Source of the DNA: Novosphingobium sp. Chol11
GTDB lineage: Bacteria > Pseudomonadota > Alphaproteobacteria > Sphingomonadales > Sphingomonadaceae
DNA: 35,118 nucleotides
NCBI RefSeq assembly: GCF_945870625.1
Contig: NZ_CAMBTS010000020.1
Span: 1-35,118 of the forward strand
Direction of reading: 5' to 3'
Every line of letters begins with the position of its first letter. Position 1 is the stretch's first letter. A program made the position numbers and the translations under genes. The notes beneath the pieces were generated by a model, which searched no databases, had not been told where the DNA came from, and saw nothing but the letters and a program-made list of their open reading frames with translations. Below are positions 6,782-15,479 of the stretch, piece after piece.

Positions 6782-7183
6782 TTAGGCGCGCAGTGCGGCC
6801 AGAACTTCCGCGGCGCTGCGGCCTGTTAGCTCCTTGGCCAGTTCGCGGCGCAGCACCTGCACCAATTGCTTGTGATAGTGGAGCCTCATTTCGCCAAGCG
6901 TGGCGGGCGGGGCGATGATCACCAGATCGCCTATCCGGTGCGCCAGCACTTCGCGGTTGAGCCAACTGGCCACCGCAGCGCTGTGCGTGTCTTCCTCCAT
7001 CCGGTGGTGTGATGGCTCGGACGCGGTCGGCGTATGATGGCCGCCGGCGCTGTGGTTGCGCTCATCGAGCGAAGGCAGAGGCAAAGATTCAAGCTTTGCC
7101 TCTGCCTCGGTTCCGCTGTTGCGGAACAGCGCGAGATGTTGGCCATCGGCCACAGCGATGATCGTGCCATGGGGTATCAACAT
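6782..7183 (-). CDS. Host attachment / baeRF-like family protein
   Basis: A 133-residue protein similar to the bacterial 'host attachment protein' family, named from an Agrobacterium gene and thought to be related to release-factor-like (baeRF) domains. Visible features are the N-terminal strand block IPHGTIIAVADGQHLALFRN, a variable Glu/His-rich middle, and a C-terminal core VLAHRIGDLVIIAPPATLGE followed by LVQVLRRELAKELTG. The length is usual. It is divergent from recG and 65 nt upstream of sdhE. The cellular role is unknown; a ribosome-linked function is only suggested by the family. The Glu/Lys-rich segment around EAEAKLESLPLPS is encoded by a perfect 13-bp hairpin at 7074-7106. Confidence 0.8.
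   Translation of the reverse strand: MLIPHGTIIAVADGQHLALFRNSGTEAEAKLESLPLPSLDERNHSAGGHHTPTASEPSHHRMEEDTHSAAVASWLNREVLAHRIGDLVIIAPPATLGEMRLHYHKQLVQVLRRELAKELTGRSAAEVLAALRA
7074..7106. repeat. Perfect 13-bp inverted repeat inside a coding region
   Basis: GGCAGAGGCAAAG (7074-7086) and its exact complement (7094-7106) are separated by 7 nt inside the host-attachment gene. It would form a strong RNA hairpin in the message. No T-run follows on either strand, so it is not a classical terminator. Confidence 0.85.
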
Positions 7184-7308
7184 CTGGTTCTGTCCAATCT
7201 TGCCTACGAACCTGCCGAAACTTTGGCCGGCACGGATAGTTCCATGGCTTACGCCAAATTGGGCGGCATGGTGGCGGTTTGGCTAGGTAGCGACTAAGCA
7301 ACGGAGCA

Positions 7309-9366
7309 ATGCGTCCCGAAGTGCTCAATCCGCTGTTTGCCGAAACCGCCAGCCTCAAGGGCGTGGGCCCCGGTCTCGCGCGTCCATTGGAGAAGCTGGG
7401 CCTGCTGCGGGTGCGCGATCTGGCCTATCATCTGCCCGAGCGGTTTGTGGCACGGCGCGCGGTTGGCAATCTTGATGAGGCCACGGTGGGCGAGCAGATC
7501 GTGGTGTCCTTGAGCGTGCGCGAACACCGCAGCGCGGCGGGCCGGGGTCCTTACCGGATTATCGCAGAAGACGTGCTCGGCAATTTTGTGACGCTCGTTT
7601 ACTTCGGGCGCGCCGCGTTCACCGCCAAGAAGCAGCTTCCTTCCGGCGAGACGCGCTGGGTGGCCGGGCGGCTCGACCAGTTCGGCCAGTCGCTCCAGAT
7701 CGTGCATCCCGATCATGTCAGCACGGATAGCGCTGAGGTGCTTGGGAGCCTGAACGAGCCGGTTTACGGCCTATCCGAAGGGATGACGCTGGGCCGCATT
7801 CAGGGGCTTGTGCAGCAAGCGCTGGGAGGGCTGCCGGCGCTGCCCGAATGGATCGAACCGGGCCTGTTGGAGCGCACCGGCTGGCCGGAATGGCGCGCGG
7901 CCCTGGGCCAAGCGCACAAGGGCGCGAATGCCGAGGCGCGTGACCGGCTGGCTTACGACGAGCTCTTGGCCAACAGTCTGGCGCTGCTGCTGGTGCGCGC
8001 CAGCAACCGGTCGCGCACCGGGACGCCGCTGACCGGCGACGGGCATTTGCGCGCGCGGCTCAATCTGCCGTTCGAGCTGACCGGCGCTCAGAAGCGTTCG
8101 ATTGCGGAAATAGAGGGCGATGTGGCGCAAGGTGCGCCGATGCTGCGCTTGCTGCAAGGCGATGTGGGATCGGGCAAGACTGCCGTCGCGCTGCATGCCA
8201 TGCTGATAGCGGTCGAGGCGGGTACGCAGGCGGCGCTGCTTGCGCCGACCGAAATTCTGGCGCGCCAGCATGCCGAGACATTGACACGGATGGCGGCGGG
8301 AACTGGCGTGACCATTGCGCTGCTCACCGGGCGCGACAAGGGCCGCGCGCGCGAATCGATCCTGATAGGGTTGATCGATGGTTCGATCCAGATTTGCGTG
8401 GGCACGCATGCCATCTTTCAAGAAGCGGTGACGTATAAACATCTCGCGTTAGTAGTGATTGACGAGCAGCACCGCTTTGGCGTGGGCCAACGATTGTTGC
8501 TCACGCAAAAAGCCAAACGCACGCCTCATTGCCTCGCCATGACAGCAACGCCGATCCCGCGCACACTGACGCTTGCGCAATACGGCGAGATGGACGTCTC
8601 GCGGCTCGACGAGATGCCGCCGGGGCGGCAAGCGATCGATACGCGGGTTGTGGCAATCGAGCGGATGGCAGAAGTGGTCGACGGCATTGGCCGCCATATT
8701 GCGGCAGGCGGGCAGGCCTACTGGGTTTGCCCGATGGTGCGCGAACAGGAAACCGCCGATATCGCCGCTGCCGAAGCGCGCCATGCCGCGCTCAAGGACC
8801 GGTTTGGCGATACCGTGGTGCTGGTCCACGGCCAGCTGCGGCCCGAGGCCAAAGATGCGGCGATGGAGCGCTTCGCGCTGGGGCAAGCGCAAGTGCTGGT
8901 GGCGACCACCGTGATCGAAGTGGGCGTCGATGTGCCGAATGCCACGCTGATGGTGATCGAGCAGGCGGAGCGGTTTGGCCTGGCGCAGCTCCACCAGCTG
9001 CGCGGGCGGGTAGGGCGGGGCAGCCAGCGTTCGACCTGCCTGTTGCTGCGCGGCGAGGCGCTGTCCGAGGTCGGCCGCGAGCGGCTGGCGCTGATGCGTG
9101 AGACGCAGGACGGCTTTCGCTTGGCCGAGGAGGACTTGCGGCTGCGCGGTGGCGGTGAGCTGCTCGGCACGCGGCAATCGGGCGATACGCCCTTCAAGGT
9201 AGCTGATTTCGAGCAGATCGCGCGGCTATTGCCCATGGCGCACGATGATGCGCGGCTGCTGATGGAGCGCGATGGCGGGCTGGCGAGCCCGCGCGGTGAA
9301 GCGGCGCGTATCTTGCTTTATCTGTTCGAACGCGATTGGGGTGTGCAACTCCTGCGCGGCGGTTGA
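7309..9366 (+). CDS. recG: ATP-dependent DNA helicase RecG
   Basis: A 685-residue branch-migration helicase that remodels stalled forks and Holliday junctions. The N-terminal wedge/OB part starts with GVGPGLARPLEKLGLLRVRD. The motor has Walker A GDVGSGKTAVALHAM (near residue 283), TEILARQH, the DEQHRFG box (near 384), TATPIPRTLTLA, and the RGRVGRGSQRSTCLLL motif. It closes with the LRGGGELLGTRQSG wedge-proximal block. The length fits the family (about 690). ATG 7309 follows GGAG closely. It is divergent from the host-attachment/sdhE/mfd unit, so two repair translocases sit back to back. Confidence 0.98.
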   Translation: MRPEVLNPLFAETASLKGVGPGLARPLEKLGLLRVRDLAYHLPERFVARRAVGNLDEATVGEQIVVSLSVREHRSAAGRGPYRIIAEDVLGNFVTLVYFGRAAFTAKKQLPSGETRWVAGRLDQFGQSLQIVHPDHVSTDSAEVLGSLNEPVYGLSEGMTLGRIQGLVQQALGGLPALPEWIEPGLLERTGWPEWRAALGQAHKGANAEARDRLAYDELLANSLALLLVRASNRSRTGTPLTGDGHLRARLNLPFELTGAQKRSIAEIEGDVAQGAPMLRLLQGDVGSGKTAVALHAMLIAVEAGTQAALLAPTEILARQHAETLTRMAAGTGVTIALLTGRDKGRARESILIGLIDGSIQICVGTHAIFQEAVTYKHLALVVIDEQHRFGVGQRLLLTQKAKRTPHCLAMTATPIPRTLTLAQYGEMDVSRLDEMPPGRQAIDTRVVAIERMAEVVDGIGRHIAAGGQAYWVCPMVREQETADIAAAEARHAALKDRFGDTVVLVHGQLRPEAKDAAMERFALGQAQVLVATTVIEVGVDVPNATLMVIEQAERFGLAQLHQLRGRVGRGSQRSTCLLLRGEALSEVGRERLALMRETQDGFRLAEEDLRLRGGGELLGTRQSGDTPFKVADFEQIARLLPMAHDDARLLMERDGGLASPRGEAARILLYLFERDWGVQLLRGG

Positions 9367-9388
9367 TGATTTCTGGAGTTTTTCTGCG

Positions 9389-9841
9389 ATGACCAAGGTT
9401 CCCGAATCCGCGCGTGCGCTGGGCTATGCCGGGTTATTGCCGCAGGCGGCGGCGCTGCTGGCGGTGATCAAGGGCGGGCCGGTGAGCTGGACGGCGATGG
9501 CGCTGGCCTATGGCTATGCCGCGCTGATTTTCAGTTTCATTGGCGGGGCATGGTGGGGCATCGGCCTCGCCCGGGCGGAAACACCGCGCTGGATATTTCT
9601 GGCGGCGGTGATGCCAAGCCTGATCGGTCTGGCGCTGTGGTTTCCATGGATGGAAGGCTGGAGCTGGCCGGGGCCGGAGTTGATTGGGTTAGGCGCGCTG
9701 ATCGCGGCATCACCGCTGGTCGATCTGGCGATCGGCTTCAAGCCCGATGGCTGGATGCGGCTGCGCCGCGATCTTTCTATCGGCCTCGGCTCGCTGACGA
9801 TCGCAATCGGCTTTGCGGCGCAGGCGCAGGGCGCGATGTAA
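9389..9841 (+). CDS. DUF3429-type integral membrane protein
   Basis: A 150-residue protein with four or so hydrophobic helices (LPQAAALLAVIKG; ALAYGYAALIFSFIGGAWWG; WIFLAAVMPSLIGLALWFPW; LIGLGALIAASPLVDLAIGF). The short motif SFIGGAWWGI is characteristic of the DUF3429 family of small inner-membrane proteins, whose role is unknown. I start it at ATG 9389, with GGAG at 9375-9378. It begins 22 nt after recG and may be read from the recG transcript. Confidence 0.75.
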   Translation: MTKVPESARALGYAGLLPQAAALLAVIKGGPVSWTAMALAYGYAALIFSFIGGAWWGIGLARAETPRWIFLAAVMPSLIGLALWFPWMEGWSWPGPELIGLGALIAASPLVDLAIGFKPDGWMRLRRDLSIGLGSLTIAIGFAAQAQGAM

Positions 9842-9846
9842 GAAAT

Positions 9847-9923
9847 TGGTCGGGGAGAGAGGATTCGAACCTCCGGCCCCTGCCTCCCGAAGACAGTGCT
9901 CTACCAGGCTGAGCTACTCCCCG
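9847..9923 (-). tRNA. tRNA-Pro(CGG)
   Basis: The minus strand folds as a standard 77-nt tRNA. Acceptor strands are CGGGGAG and CTCCCCG, the CCA end is encoded (9849-9847), the T-loop is GGTTCGAATCC and the D-loop is AGCTCAGCCTGGTAGAGC. The anticodon loop TTCGGGA gives anticodon CGG, hence proline. Confidence 0.97.
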
Positions 9924-9964
9924 ACCGATCAGTCGCCAGTTTCCCGGCGCCGAGGCAGGCGCGC

Positions 9965-9993
9965 CATATAGGCAGGGTGAGCAGGCGTGGCAA
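9965..9993 (-). promoter_or_regulatory. Putative promoter of tRNA-Pro
   Basis: Minus-strand TTGCCA (9993-9988) and TATATG (9970-9965) are separated by 17 bp and lie about 40 nt upstream of the tRNA 5' end. Confidence 0.55.
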
Positions 9994-10020
9994 GCGGCGA
10001 TGTGCGATGCATTTTTTCGG

Positions 10021-11562
10021 CTAAGCAGCGACACGTTTGTCGAGCGGCGCCTGTTGCATTTCCTCTTCGCCGCCGCTTGTTTGAAAGCACCGGACCAGTT
10101 GCGCCAGCGCTTGAGCTTCCTGCGAGAGGCTGTGTGCGGCGGCATTGGTCTGTTCGACCATGGCGGCGTTCTGTTGGGTGACTTTGTCGATCTGGGAGAA
10201 GCTCTGGCTGACTTCGCCGAGTTCCTTGGCCTGAACCTGCGCGGTGCGGGCGATGGTGCCGATGGCAGCACCGATGCCGATCACCTGCTCGCTGATGCCA
10301 TGGAGCACCTGACCAGTGTTACCCACCAGCGCGACGCCTTCGCCTACCTGGCGGGTCGAAGCGCCGACGAGCCCTTTGATCGTGCTGGCGGCATCGGCTG
10401 AGCGCTGCGCAAGCGCGCGCACTTCGTTGGCGACGACCGCAAAGCCCCGGCCCGCTTCGCCCGCGCGGGCGGCTTCGACACCGGCATTGAGCGCGAGCAG
10501 GTTCGTCTGGAAGGCAATATTATCGATGCTCGAGACGATCTGGCCGATCTCGCGGGCCGAGGTTTCGATGCCGTGCATGGCATCAACCGCGCGGCCGACG
10601 ACGTTTGCGCCTTCGCTGGCGCTGGCTTGCGCTGTGCCGATGGCGGTATCGACATCGTTGGCGCTGCGCGCGGTTGCCTCGATCTCGCTGGTCAGGCGCA
10701 AGGTGGCCTGGCTGTTGCGGCCGAGCGCGTCGGCTTGATGCTCGGTGCGGCGGGATAGATCATCGGAAGCGGCGCGGATTTCGTTGGCACCGACCGCGAT
10801 CTGCCGCGCCGTTGCATCGACCGCACGCACCATGCTCTCCAGATTGGCGGCGGCGGCGTTCAGCGATGTGCGCAAGCGCTCGTAACTGTGCGGGAATTGT
10901 TCATGCACGCGCGAGGCAAGATCGCCGTCAGCCAACGCCTGAAGCCGGCGATCGAGCGCGGTGATCACGATGTGCTGCTCGTGTTGCACAAGCTGACGTT
11001 CGGCGGCGGACGCTGACTCGGTCTCCATTTGCCGGCCGCGGGCAAGCGCCTGACCCAGCACCATCTGCTCCAGGCCTTGCGATAGATACACCAGAGCGCC
11101 GGTCTCCAGCACAACGATCACCGCATGCAGAACAACGCGGCCGAGATCCGGACCGCCATTGAAAACAAGGCTTGGCGCGAGAAAATTGGTGGCAATGTGA
11201 TGGACAGCGGTGACGGCAGCGGCGGCGACCACAGGCCGCCAATCGGCGAGCAGCGCGGTCATCGCGATCATCGCAAAGAACAGCATATGAAAATCGATGA
11301 TCCACGCGGTGCCTGCCGCCTGCATCAAGAAGAGCGCCGGATAGAGCGCAAAGGTCGCGCCAACTAGGCTGCGCGAGGCAGCATCCGTCCGCCCGCTGCG
11401 TTCAAGCCAGGTTGGCATCACGCTGATCGCGGCGGCGAGGAATGCCGGGGTCATTCCCATGCCGGCAATCGCCGCCCAGGCGAAAAGCATCACGGTGGCG
11501 AGCCAGCCCGCCAGCATCAGAGCGAACATGCCTTTGCGGCGCAGCTGAGCGAGATCATCCAT
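10021..11562 (-). CDS. Methyl-accepting chemotaxis protein
   Basis: A 513-residue chemoreceptor. The N-terminal 190 or so residues hold several membrane helices ([54 protein letters not shown] and more) instead of a large periplasmic sensor. Then come a HAMP-like linker ([18 protein letters not shown]), long coiled coils, and the hairpin tip [20 protein letters not shown] with [18 protein letters not shown], which binds CheA/CheW in this family. ATG 11562 has AGGA about 10 nt upstream. It follows a small membrane-anchored protein by 5 nt. No che genes are in the window, so its kinase must be encoded elsewhere. The ligand is unknown. Confidence 0.93.
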   Translation of the reverse strand: MDDLAQLRRKGMFALMLAGWLATVMLFAWAAIAGMGMTPAFLAAAISVMPTWLERSGRTDAASRSLVGATFALYPALFLMQAAGTAWIIDFHMLFFAMIAMTALLADWRPVVAAAAVTAVHHIATNFLAPSLVFNGGPDLGRVVLHAVIVVLETGALVYLSQGLEQMVLGQALARGRQMETESASAAERQLVQHEQHIVITALDRRLQALADGDLASRVHEQFPHSYERLRTSLNAAAANLESMVRAVDATARQIAVGANEIRAASDDLSRRTEHQADALGRNSQATLRLTSEIEATARSANDVDTAIGTAQASASEGANVVGRAVDAMHGIETSAREIGQIVSSIDNIAFQTNLLALNAGVEAARAGEAGRGFAVVANEVRALAQRSADAASTIKGLVGASTRQVGEGVALVGNTGQVLHGISEQVIGIGAAIGTIARTAQVQAKELGEVSQSFSQIDKVTQQNAAMVEQTNAAAHSLSQEAQALAQLVRCFQTSGGEEEMQQAPLDKRVAA

Positions 11563-11567
11563 GGCTT

Positions 11568-11921
11568 TCAAGTCCTGCGAGTGGTTTGGTTATTGGAGGT
11601 CTGGTTGTTGGGGCTGCACATGGTTTCCGGAACCGCGATGAGCAGCCAGCCGCGTTGAAGCGCAGCGATGGCGGTGTTGTTATCGCCTAGCCTGACCACT
11701 ACCCCGCCGCCGCCGCGTGCCGGGCCAACCAGGGTTGCACCGTTGGCCGCCAGCCAGACCAACGCTTCGCCCGGCGGGGACCCCGCCAGCGGCAGCAGCA
11801 GAGCGGCTTGGCCGGCGCGCGGCCAACCGACCGCCAGGCTCAGCACGAGCAGCAGCAGCGCCGCTTGGAACGCCCCGACGAGGTGGCTGGTTGGCAAGGG
11901 ATTGCGCAATGGGACCGTCAT
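11568..11921 (-). CDS. Small hypothetical protein with N-terminal hydrophobic helix
   Basis: A 117-residue protein I do not recognise. Residues about 15-45 are hydrophobic ([20 protein letters not shown], then AALLLPLAG), consistent with a signal anchor or signal peptide. The middle is Gly/Ala/Val-rich ([19 protein letters not shown]) and the end is polar ([16 protein letters not shown]). GAGGGG precedes the ATG closely. It ends 5 nt before the chemoreceptor start, so the two form a likely operon, and it may modify or accompany the receptor. That link is inference from position only. Confidence 0.6.
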   Translation of the reverse strand: MTVPLRNPLPTSHLVGAFQAALLLLVLSLAVGWPRAGQAALLLPLAGSPPGEALVWLAANGATLVGPARGGGGVVVRLGDNNTAIAALQRGWLLIAVPETMCSPNNQTSNNQTTRRT

Positions 11922-12070
11922 CCCCTCTTCATAATGCGCGGGAATGTGTGAACCCTCCGAAGCACCCTAAGTCGAAATGCGTAAACCATTCTGCGTCACG
12001 CGATCTTGAGCATGGCAGTACCGCGCAGCTTAACCTTTCGCGCGGGCCGAACCGGCTCTAGGGTAAGCGC

Positions 12071-13030
12071 ATGCTGAGCCCTGCCCGATCCGCCGATTCC
12101 GCCGCGCTGCCGCATTTTGAGCAGCAGTATCTCGATCTGATGCGCCGGATCTGGCGCGAAGGGGATGAGCGCATCGACCGCACCGGCGTGGGCACGCGTT
12201 CGGTATTCGGGGCGCAGCTGCGGTTTGATCTGGCAGGTGGGCTTATGCCGCTGCTCACCACCAAGCGTGTCTATTGGAAAACCGCGACGCGCGAGTTCCT
12301 GTGGTTCCTGACCGGCAACACCAATATCCGCGCGCTTTGCGCCCAGGGCGTGGATATCTGGACCGACTGGCCGCACGCGCGCTATCTTCGTGAGACTGGC
12401 GATCCGATCAGCCGCGCCGATTTTTCCGCGCGGATCGTGGCGGATGAAGCCTTTGCGGCGGCTTGGGGCGAACTGGGGCCAGTCTATGGCAAGCAGTGGA
12501 CCGATTGGCCGGTCTATGAGCCGGCGGGCGAGGGGCTGTTTTCGCAGCGCATGCGCGGGATCAACCAGGTGGCCGATCTGGTCGAGAGCTTGCGCTGCAA
12601 TCCGGGCAGCAGGCGGCATATCGTCGAAGGCTGGAACGTGGCCGAACTGGACCAGATGGCGCTGCCGCCGTGCCACAAGACGTATCAGTTCCACGTGGCG
12701 GAAGGGCGCCTGTCTGGGCTGCTATACCAGCGCAGCTGCGACGTGGCGCTGGGCTTGCCGTTCAACTTGTGGGGGGCGGCGCTGTTTATCCGCATGCTGG
12801 CGCTGCAATGCGACCTCGAGCCGGGCGAACTGGTATGGATGGGGGGCGACACGCATTTGTATCTCAATCATGCAGCGCTGGTGGAGGAGCAGCTATCGCG
12901 CGCACCCGCCGGAGCGCCGGTGCTGGTGATCACCCGCCGGCCGGAGAGCATTTTCGGCTATCGGATCGAGGATTTCGAGGTGAGCGGATATGCGCCGCAA
13001 GCGGCCATTTCGGCACCAGTGGCGGTGTGA
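12071..13030 (+). CDS. thyA: Thymidylate synthase
   Basis: A 319-residue enzyme that makes dTMP from dUMP using methylene-tetrahydrofolate. It shows RTGVGTRSVFGAQLRFDL (phosphate-binding Arg region), FLWFLTGNTNI, the catalytic PCHK with Cys201, and QRSCDVALGLPFNL and GGDTHLYLNH (dUMP-contacting Asp, Asn, His). It is longer than E. coli ThyA (264) because of an extended segment after the DWPHARYL block, a common variant of the family. AGGGTAAG precedes the ATG. The folate cyclo-ligase at 17879 belongs to the same cofactor economy, though it is not adjacent. Confidence 0.97.
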   Translation: MLSPARSADSAALPHFEQQYLDLMRRIWREGDERIDRTGVGTRSVFGAQLRFDLAGGLMPLLTTKRVYWKTATREFLWFLTGNTNIRALCAQGVDIWTDWPHARYLRETGDPISRADFSARIVADEAFAAAWGELGPVYGKQWTDWPVYEPAGEGLFSQRMRGINQVADLVESLRCNPGSRRHIVEGWNVAELDQMALPPCHKTYQFHVAEGRLSGLLYQRSCDVALGLPFNLWGAALFIRMLALQCDLEPGELVWMGGDTHLYLNHAALVEEQLSRAPAGAPVLVITRRPESIFGYRIEDFEVSGYAPQAAISAPVAV

Positions 13031-13040
13031 TCACGGTCGA

Positions 13041-13085
13041 TTGACTTGAGCGAACTAGAGTAATATAATTACGTAACAGTATAAT
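13041..13085 (+). promoter_or_regulatory. Near-consensus promoter of the bkd operon
   Basis: TTGACT (13041-13046), a 17-bp spacer, then a perfect TATAAT (13064-13069). The -10 sits inside a perfect inverted repeat GTAAT-ATA-ATTAC (13060-13072), overlapped by TTACGTAA (13069-13076), and a second TATAAT occurs at 13080-13085. It is an AT-rich island between thyA and E1 alpha. Confidence 0.75.
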
Positions 13086-13125
13086 TATCTATCAGAGAGT
13101 GCGCGGCGATGCAGGACTTCGACCA

Positions 13126-14421
13126 GTGACCGCACCCGGGCGCAGCAACCTGCCGCCGCTAAAGCTCCATGTGCCCGAGCCGAAGTTTCGGCCGGGCGAT
13201 GTCGTGGATTATAGCGATCTGGCCATCCCTCCGGCAGGCGCGCAGCCGCGCCCCGACGAGACCTGCGCCGCAGATCAATCCCATCCGCTTTGTCTCGATC
13301 TGGTGCGCGTTCTTGATGAGGAACACCGCGCGGTAGGACCGTGGGACCCCAAGCTTGATCCCGATACGCTGCGCCGGATGCTGCGCACCATGGCGCTGAC
13401 CCGCGCATTTGACGAGCGGATGTACCGGGGGCAGCGGCAGGGCAAGACCAGCTTTTACATGAAATGCACGGGCGAAGAGGCGACCTCGATTGCCCCGGCG
13501 ATGGCGCTGGCCGACGATGACATGGTGTTTCCCAGCTACCGCCAGCAAGGCATCCTGCTCGCGCGCGGCTATCCCATGGTGGAAATGATCAACCAGATCT
13601 ATTCGAACCGCGCCGACAAGCTGAAAGGTCGTCAGTTGCCGATCATGTATTCGGCGCGCGAAGCCTCGTTCTTTTCGATCTCGGGCAATCTGGCCACACA
13701 ATATCCGCAGGCCGTGGGCTGGGCCATGGCGAGCGCGATCCGGGGTGACACGCGCATTGCCGCCGCCTGGCTGGGCGAGGGATCTAGCGCGGAAGGCGAT
13801 TTCCATTCGGCGATGACCTTTGCGAGCGTCTACAACGCGCCGGTGGTGTTCAATCTGGTCAACAACCAGTGGGCGATCTCCAGCTTTTCAGGGTTTGCCG
13901 GGGCCGAACGCACGACATTTGCGGCGCGCGCCATCGGCTATGGCATGGCGGGGCTGCGGGTGGACGGCAATGACGCGCTGGCGGTCTATGCGGCAACGCG
14001 CTGGGCGGCCAATCGCGCGCGCGCCAATGCCGGGCCGACCTTGATCGAGCATTTCACCTACCGCGCCGAAGGGCATTCGACCTCTGATGACCCCGGCCAA
14101 TATCGCTCCACGCAGGAGCGCGGCGAATGGCCGCTGGGTGATCCGCTGACCCGGCTGCAGCAGCACCTTATCGCGCTGGGCGAATGGTCGCATGAGGCAC
14201 ACGAGGAGATGGACCGCGCGCTCGCCGATGAGGTGAAGGCCGCGACGCGCGAAGCGGAAAAGAACGGCACTTTGGGCCATGGGCTACACCATCCATTTCG
14301 CACGATGTTCGAGGATGTGTTCGAGGAGTTGCCCTGGCATCTCAAGGAGCAGAGCGCGCAAGCGATCCGCGAGCGCAAGATCAAGTGGCCGACTTGGACC
14401 GACGATCGGGAAGCGCCATGA
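13126..14421 (+). CDS. bkdA1: Branched-chain 2-oxo acid dehydrogenase E1 alpha subunit
   Basis: A 431-residue thiamine-diphosphate enzyme subunit that decarboxylates the 2-oxo acids of Val, Leu and Ile. The ThDP-binding region runs GEGSSAEGDFHSAMTFASVY to NLVNNQ (the GDG...NNQ motif, here with Glu in place of the first Asp). Also visible are the substrate/phosphorylation-loop region HSTSDDPGQYRS and the N-terminal PLKLHVPEPKFRPGD typical of bacterial BKD alpha. I prefer GTG 13126 (AGGA 9 nt upstream) over the in-frame GTG 13099, which lacks a ribosome site. Its stop overlaps the E1 beta start (ATGA), so the two subunits are translationally coupled. No E3 gene is present in the window. Confidence 0.92.
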   Translation: MTAPGRSNLPPLKLHVPEPKFRPGDVVDYSDLAIPPAGAQPRPDETCAADQSHPLCLDLVRVLDEEHRAVGPWDPKLDPDTLRRMLRTMALTRAFDERMYRGQRQGKTSFYMKCTGEEATSIAPAMALADDDMVFPSYRQQGILLARGYPMVEMINQIYSNRADKLKGRQLPIMYSAREASFFSISGNLATQYPQAVGWAMASAIRGDTRIAAAWLGEGSSAEGDFHSAMTFASVYNAPVVFNLVNNQWAISSFSGFAGAERTTFAARAIGYGMAGLRVDGNDALAVYAATRWAANRARANAGPTLIEHFTYRAEGHSTSDDPGQYRSTQERGEWPLGDPLTRLQQHLIALGEWSHEAHEEMDRALADEVKAATREAEKNGTLGHGLHHPFRTMFEDVFEELPWHLKEQSAQAIRERKIKWPTWTDDREAP

Positions 14422-15467
14422 GCGGGGCCGCCACGAGCGAAAATCCGGTGCGCCGCCTCAACATGATCGAGGCGATCAACGAGGCGCTTGACGTCATGAT
14501 GGCGCGCGACCCCGATGTCGTGGTGATGGGCGAGGATGTCGGCTATTTCGGCGGCGTTTTCCGCGCCACTGCCGGGCTTCAGGCGAAATATGGCAAGACG
14601 CGGGTGTTCGACACCCCGATCAGCGAATGCGGGATCATCGGCGTGGCGGTGGGCATGGGCGCATACGGCCTGCGCCCGGTGCCCGAAATCCAGTTTGCCG
14701 ATTACATTTATCCCGGACTCGACCAGCTGGTTTCCGAGGCGGCGCGGCTGCGCTATCGCTCGGCCGGCGAGTTTACCGCGCCGATGACGGTGCGCTCGCC
14801 TTTTGGCGGGGGCATCTTTGGCGGGCAGACGCACAGCCAAAGCCCCGAGGCGATGTTCACCCACGTGGCGGGCCTCAAGACCGTGGTGCCCGCCACGCCC
14901 TATGACGCCAAGGGCCTGCTCATCGCCGCAATCGAGGACAACGATCCGGTGATCTTTTTCGAGCCCAAGCGGATCTACAACGGGCCGTTCAACGGTTTTT
15001 ACGACCGCCCGGTCGAGCCTTGGGCCAAGCATGCGGGTAGCGAAGTACCCGAAGGTTACTACTCCATTCCGCTCGGCAAGGCGCGCATCGTGCGCGAGGG
15101 CGAGGCGATGACCGTGCTGGCCTATGGCACGATGGTCCATGTCGTGACCGCGGTGCTGGCCGAAAAGGGGGTGGACGCGGAGATTATCGACCTGCGCACG
15201 CTGGTGCCGCTCGACATTGCGGCTGTTGAAAGGTCTGTGCAGAAAACCGGCAAATGCATGATTGTCCACGAGGCGACGCGCACCTCAGGCTTTGGCGCCG
15301 AGCTTGCCGCGCTGGTGCAGGAGCGGTGTTTTTATCATCTCGAAGCGCCGATCGAGCGGGTGACCGGGTTTGATACGCCTTATCCGCATAGCCTAGAATG
15401 GGCGTATTTTCCGGGTCCGGTCCGCATCGGCGAGGCTGTCGATCGGCTTTTGCCGAAAAACCTTTGA
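14418..15467 (+). CDS. bkdA2: Branched-chain 2-oxo acid dehydrogenase E1 beta subunit
   Basis: A 349-residue partner of E1 alpha, together forming the alpha2-beta2 decarboxylase. It carries the conserved NMIEAINEALDVMMARDPDV and VVMGEDVGYFGGVFRAT (ThDP activation Glu region). Further on come FADYIYPGLDQLVSEAARLRYR, a transketolase-type pyrimidine-binding domain, and a C-terminal domain with VHEATRTSGFGAELAALVQE. ATG 14418 overlaps the E1 alpha stop by 4 nt. It ends 12 nt before E2. The length is normal and no lesions are seen. Confidence 0.95.
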   Translation: MSGAATSENPVRRLNMIEAINEALDVMMARDPDVVVMGEDVGYFGGVFRATAGLQAKYGKTRVFDTPISECGIIGVAVGMGAYGLRPVPEIQFADYIYPGLDQLVSEAARLRYRSAGEFTAPMTVRSPFGGGIFGGQTHSQSPEAMFTHVAGLKTVVPATPYDAKGLLIAAIEDNDPVIFFEPKRIYNGPFNGFYDRPVEPWAKHAGSEVPEGYYSIPLGKARIVREGEAMTVLAYGTMVHVVTAVLAEKGVDAEIIDLRTLVPLDIAAVERSVQKTGKCMIVHEATRTSGFGAELAALVQERCFYHLEAPIERVTGFDTPYPHSLEWAYFPGPVRIGEAVDRLLPKNL

Positions 15468-15479
15468 AAGACTGACGCC

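Noticed and set aside
12380..12560. Insertion or fusion in thyA because it is longer than the E. coli enzyme
   Set aside because: The longer form with an extra segment after DWPHARYL is a known length variant of bacterial thymidylate synthases, and all catalytic motifs are intact.
13099..13125. GTG 13099 as the start of BKD E1 alpha
   Set aside because: No Shine-Dalgarno sequence at a workable distance. GTG 13126 has AGGA 9 nt upstream and begins right before the conserved N-terminal block.
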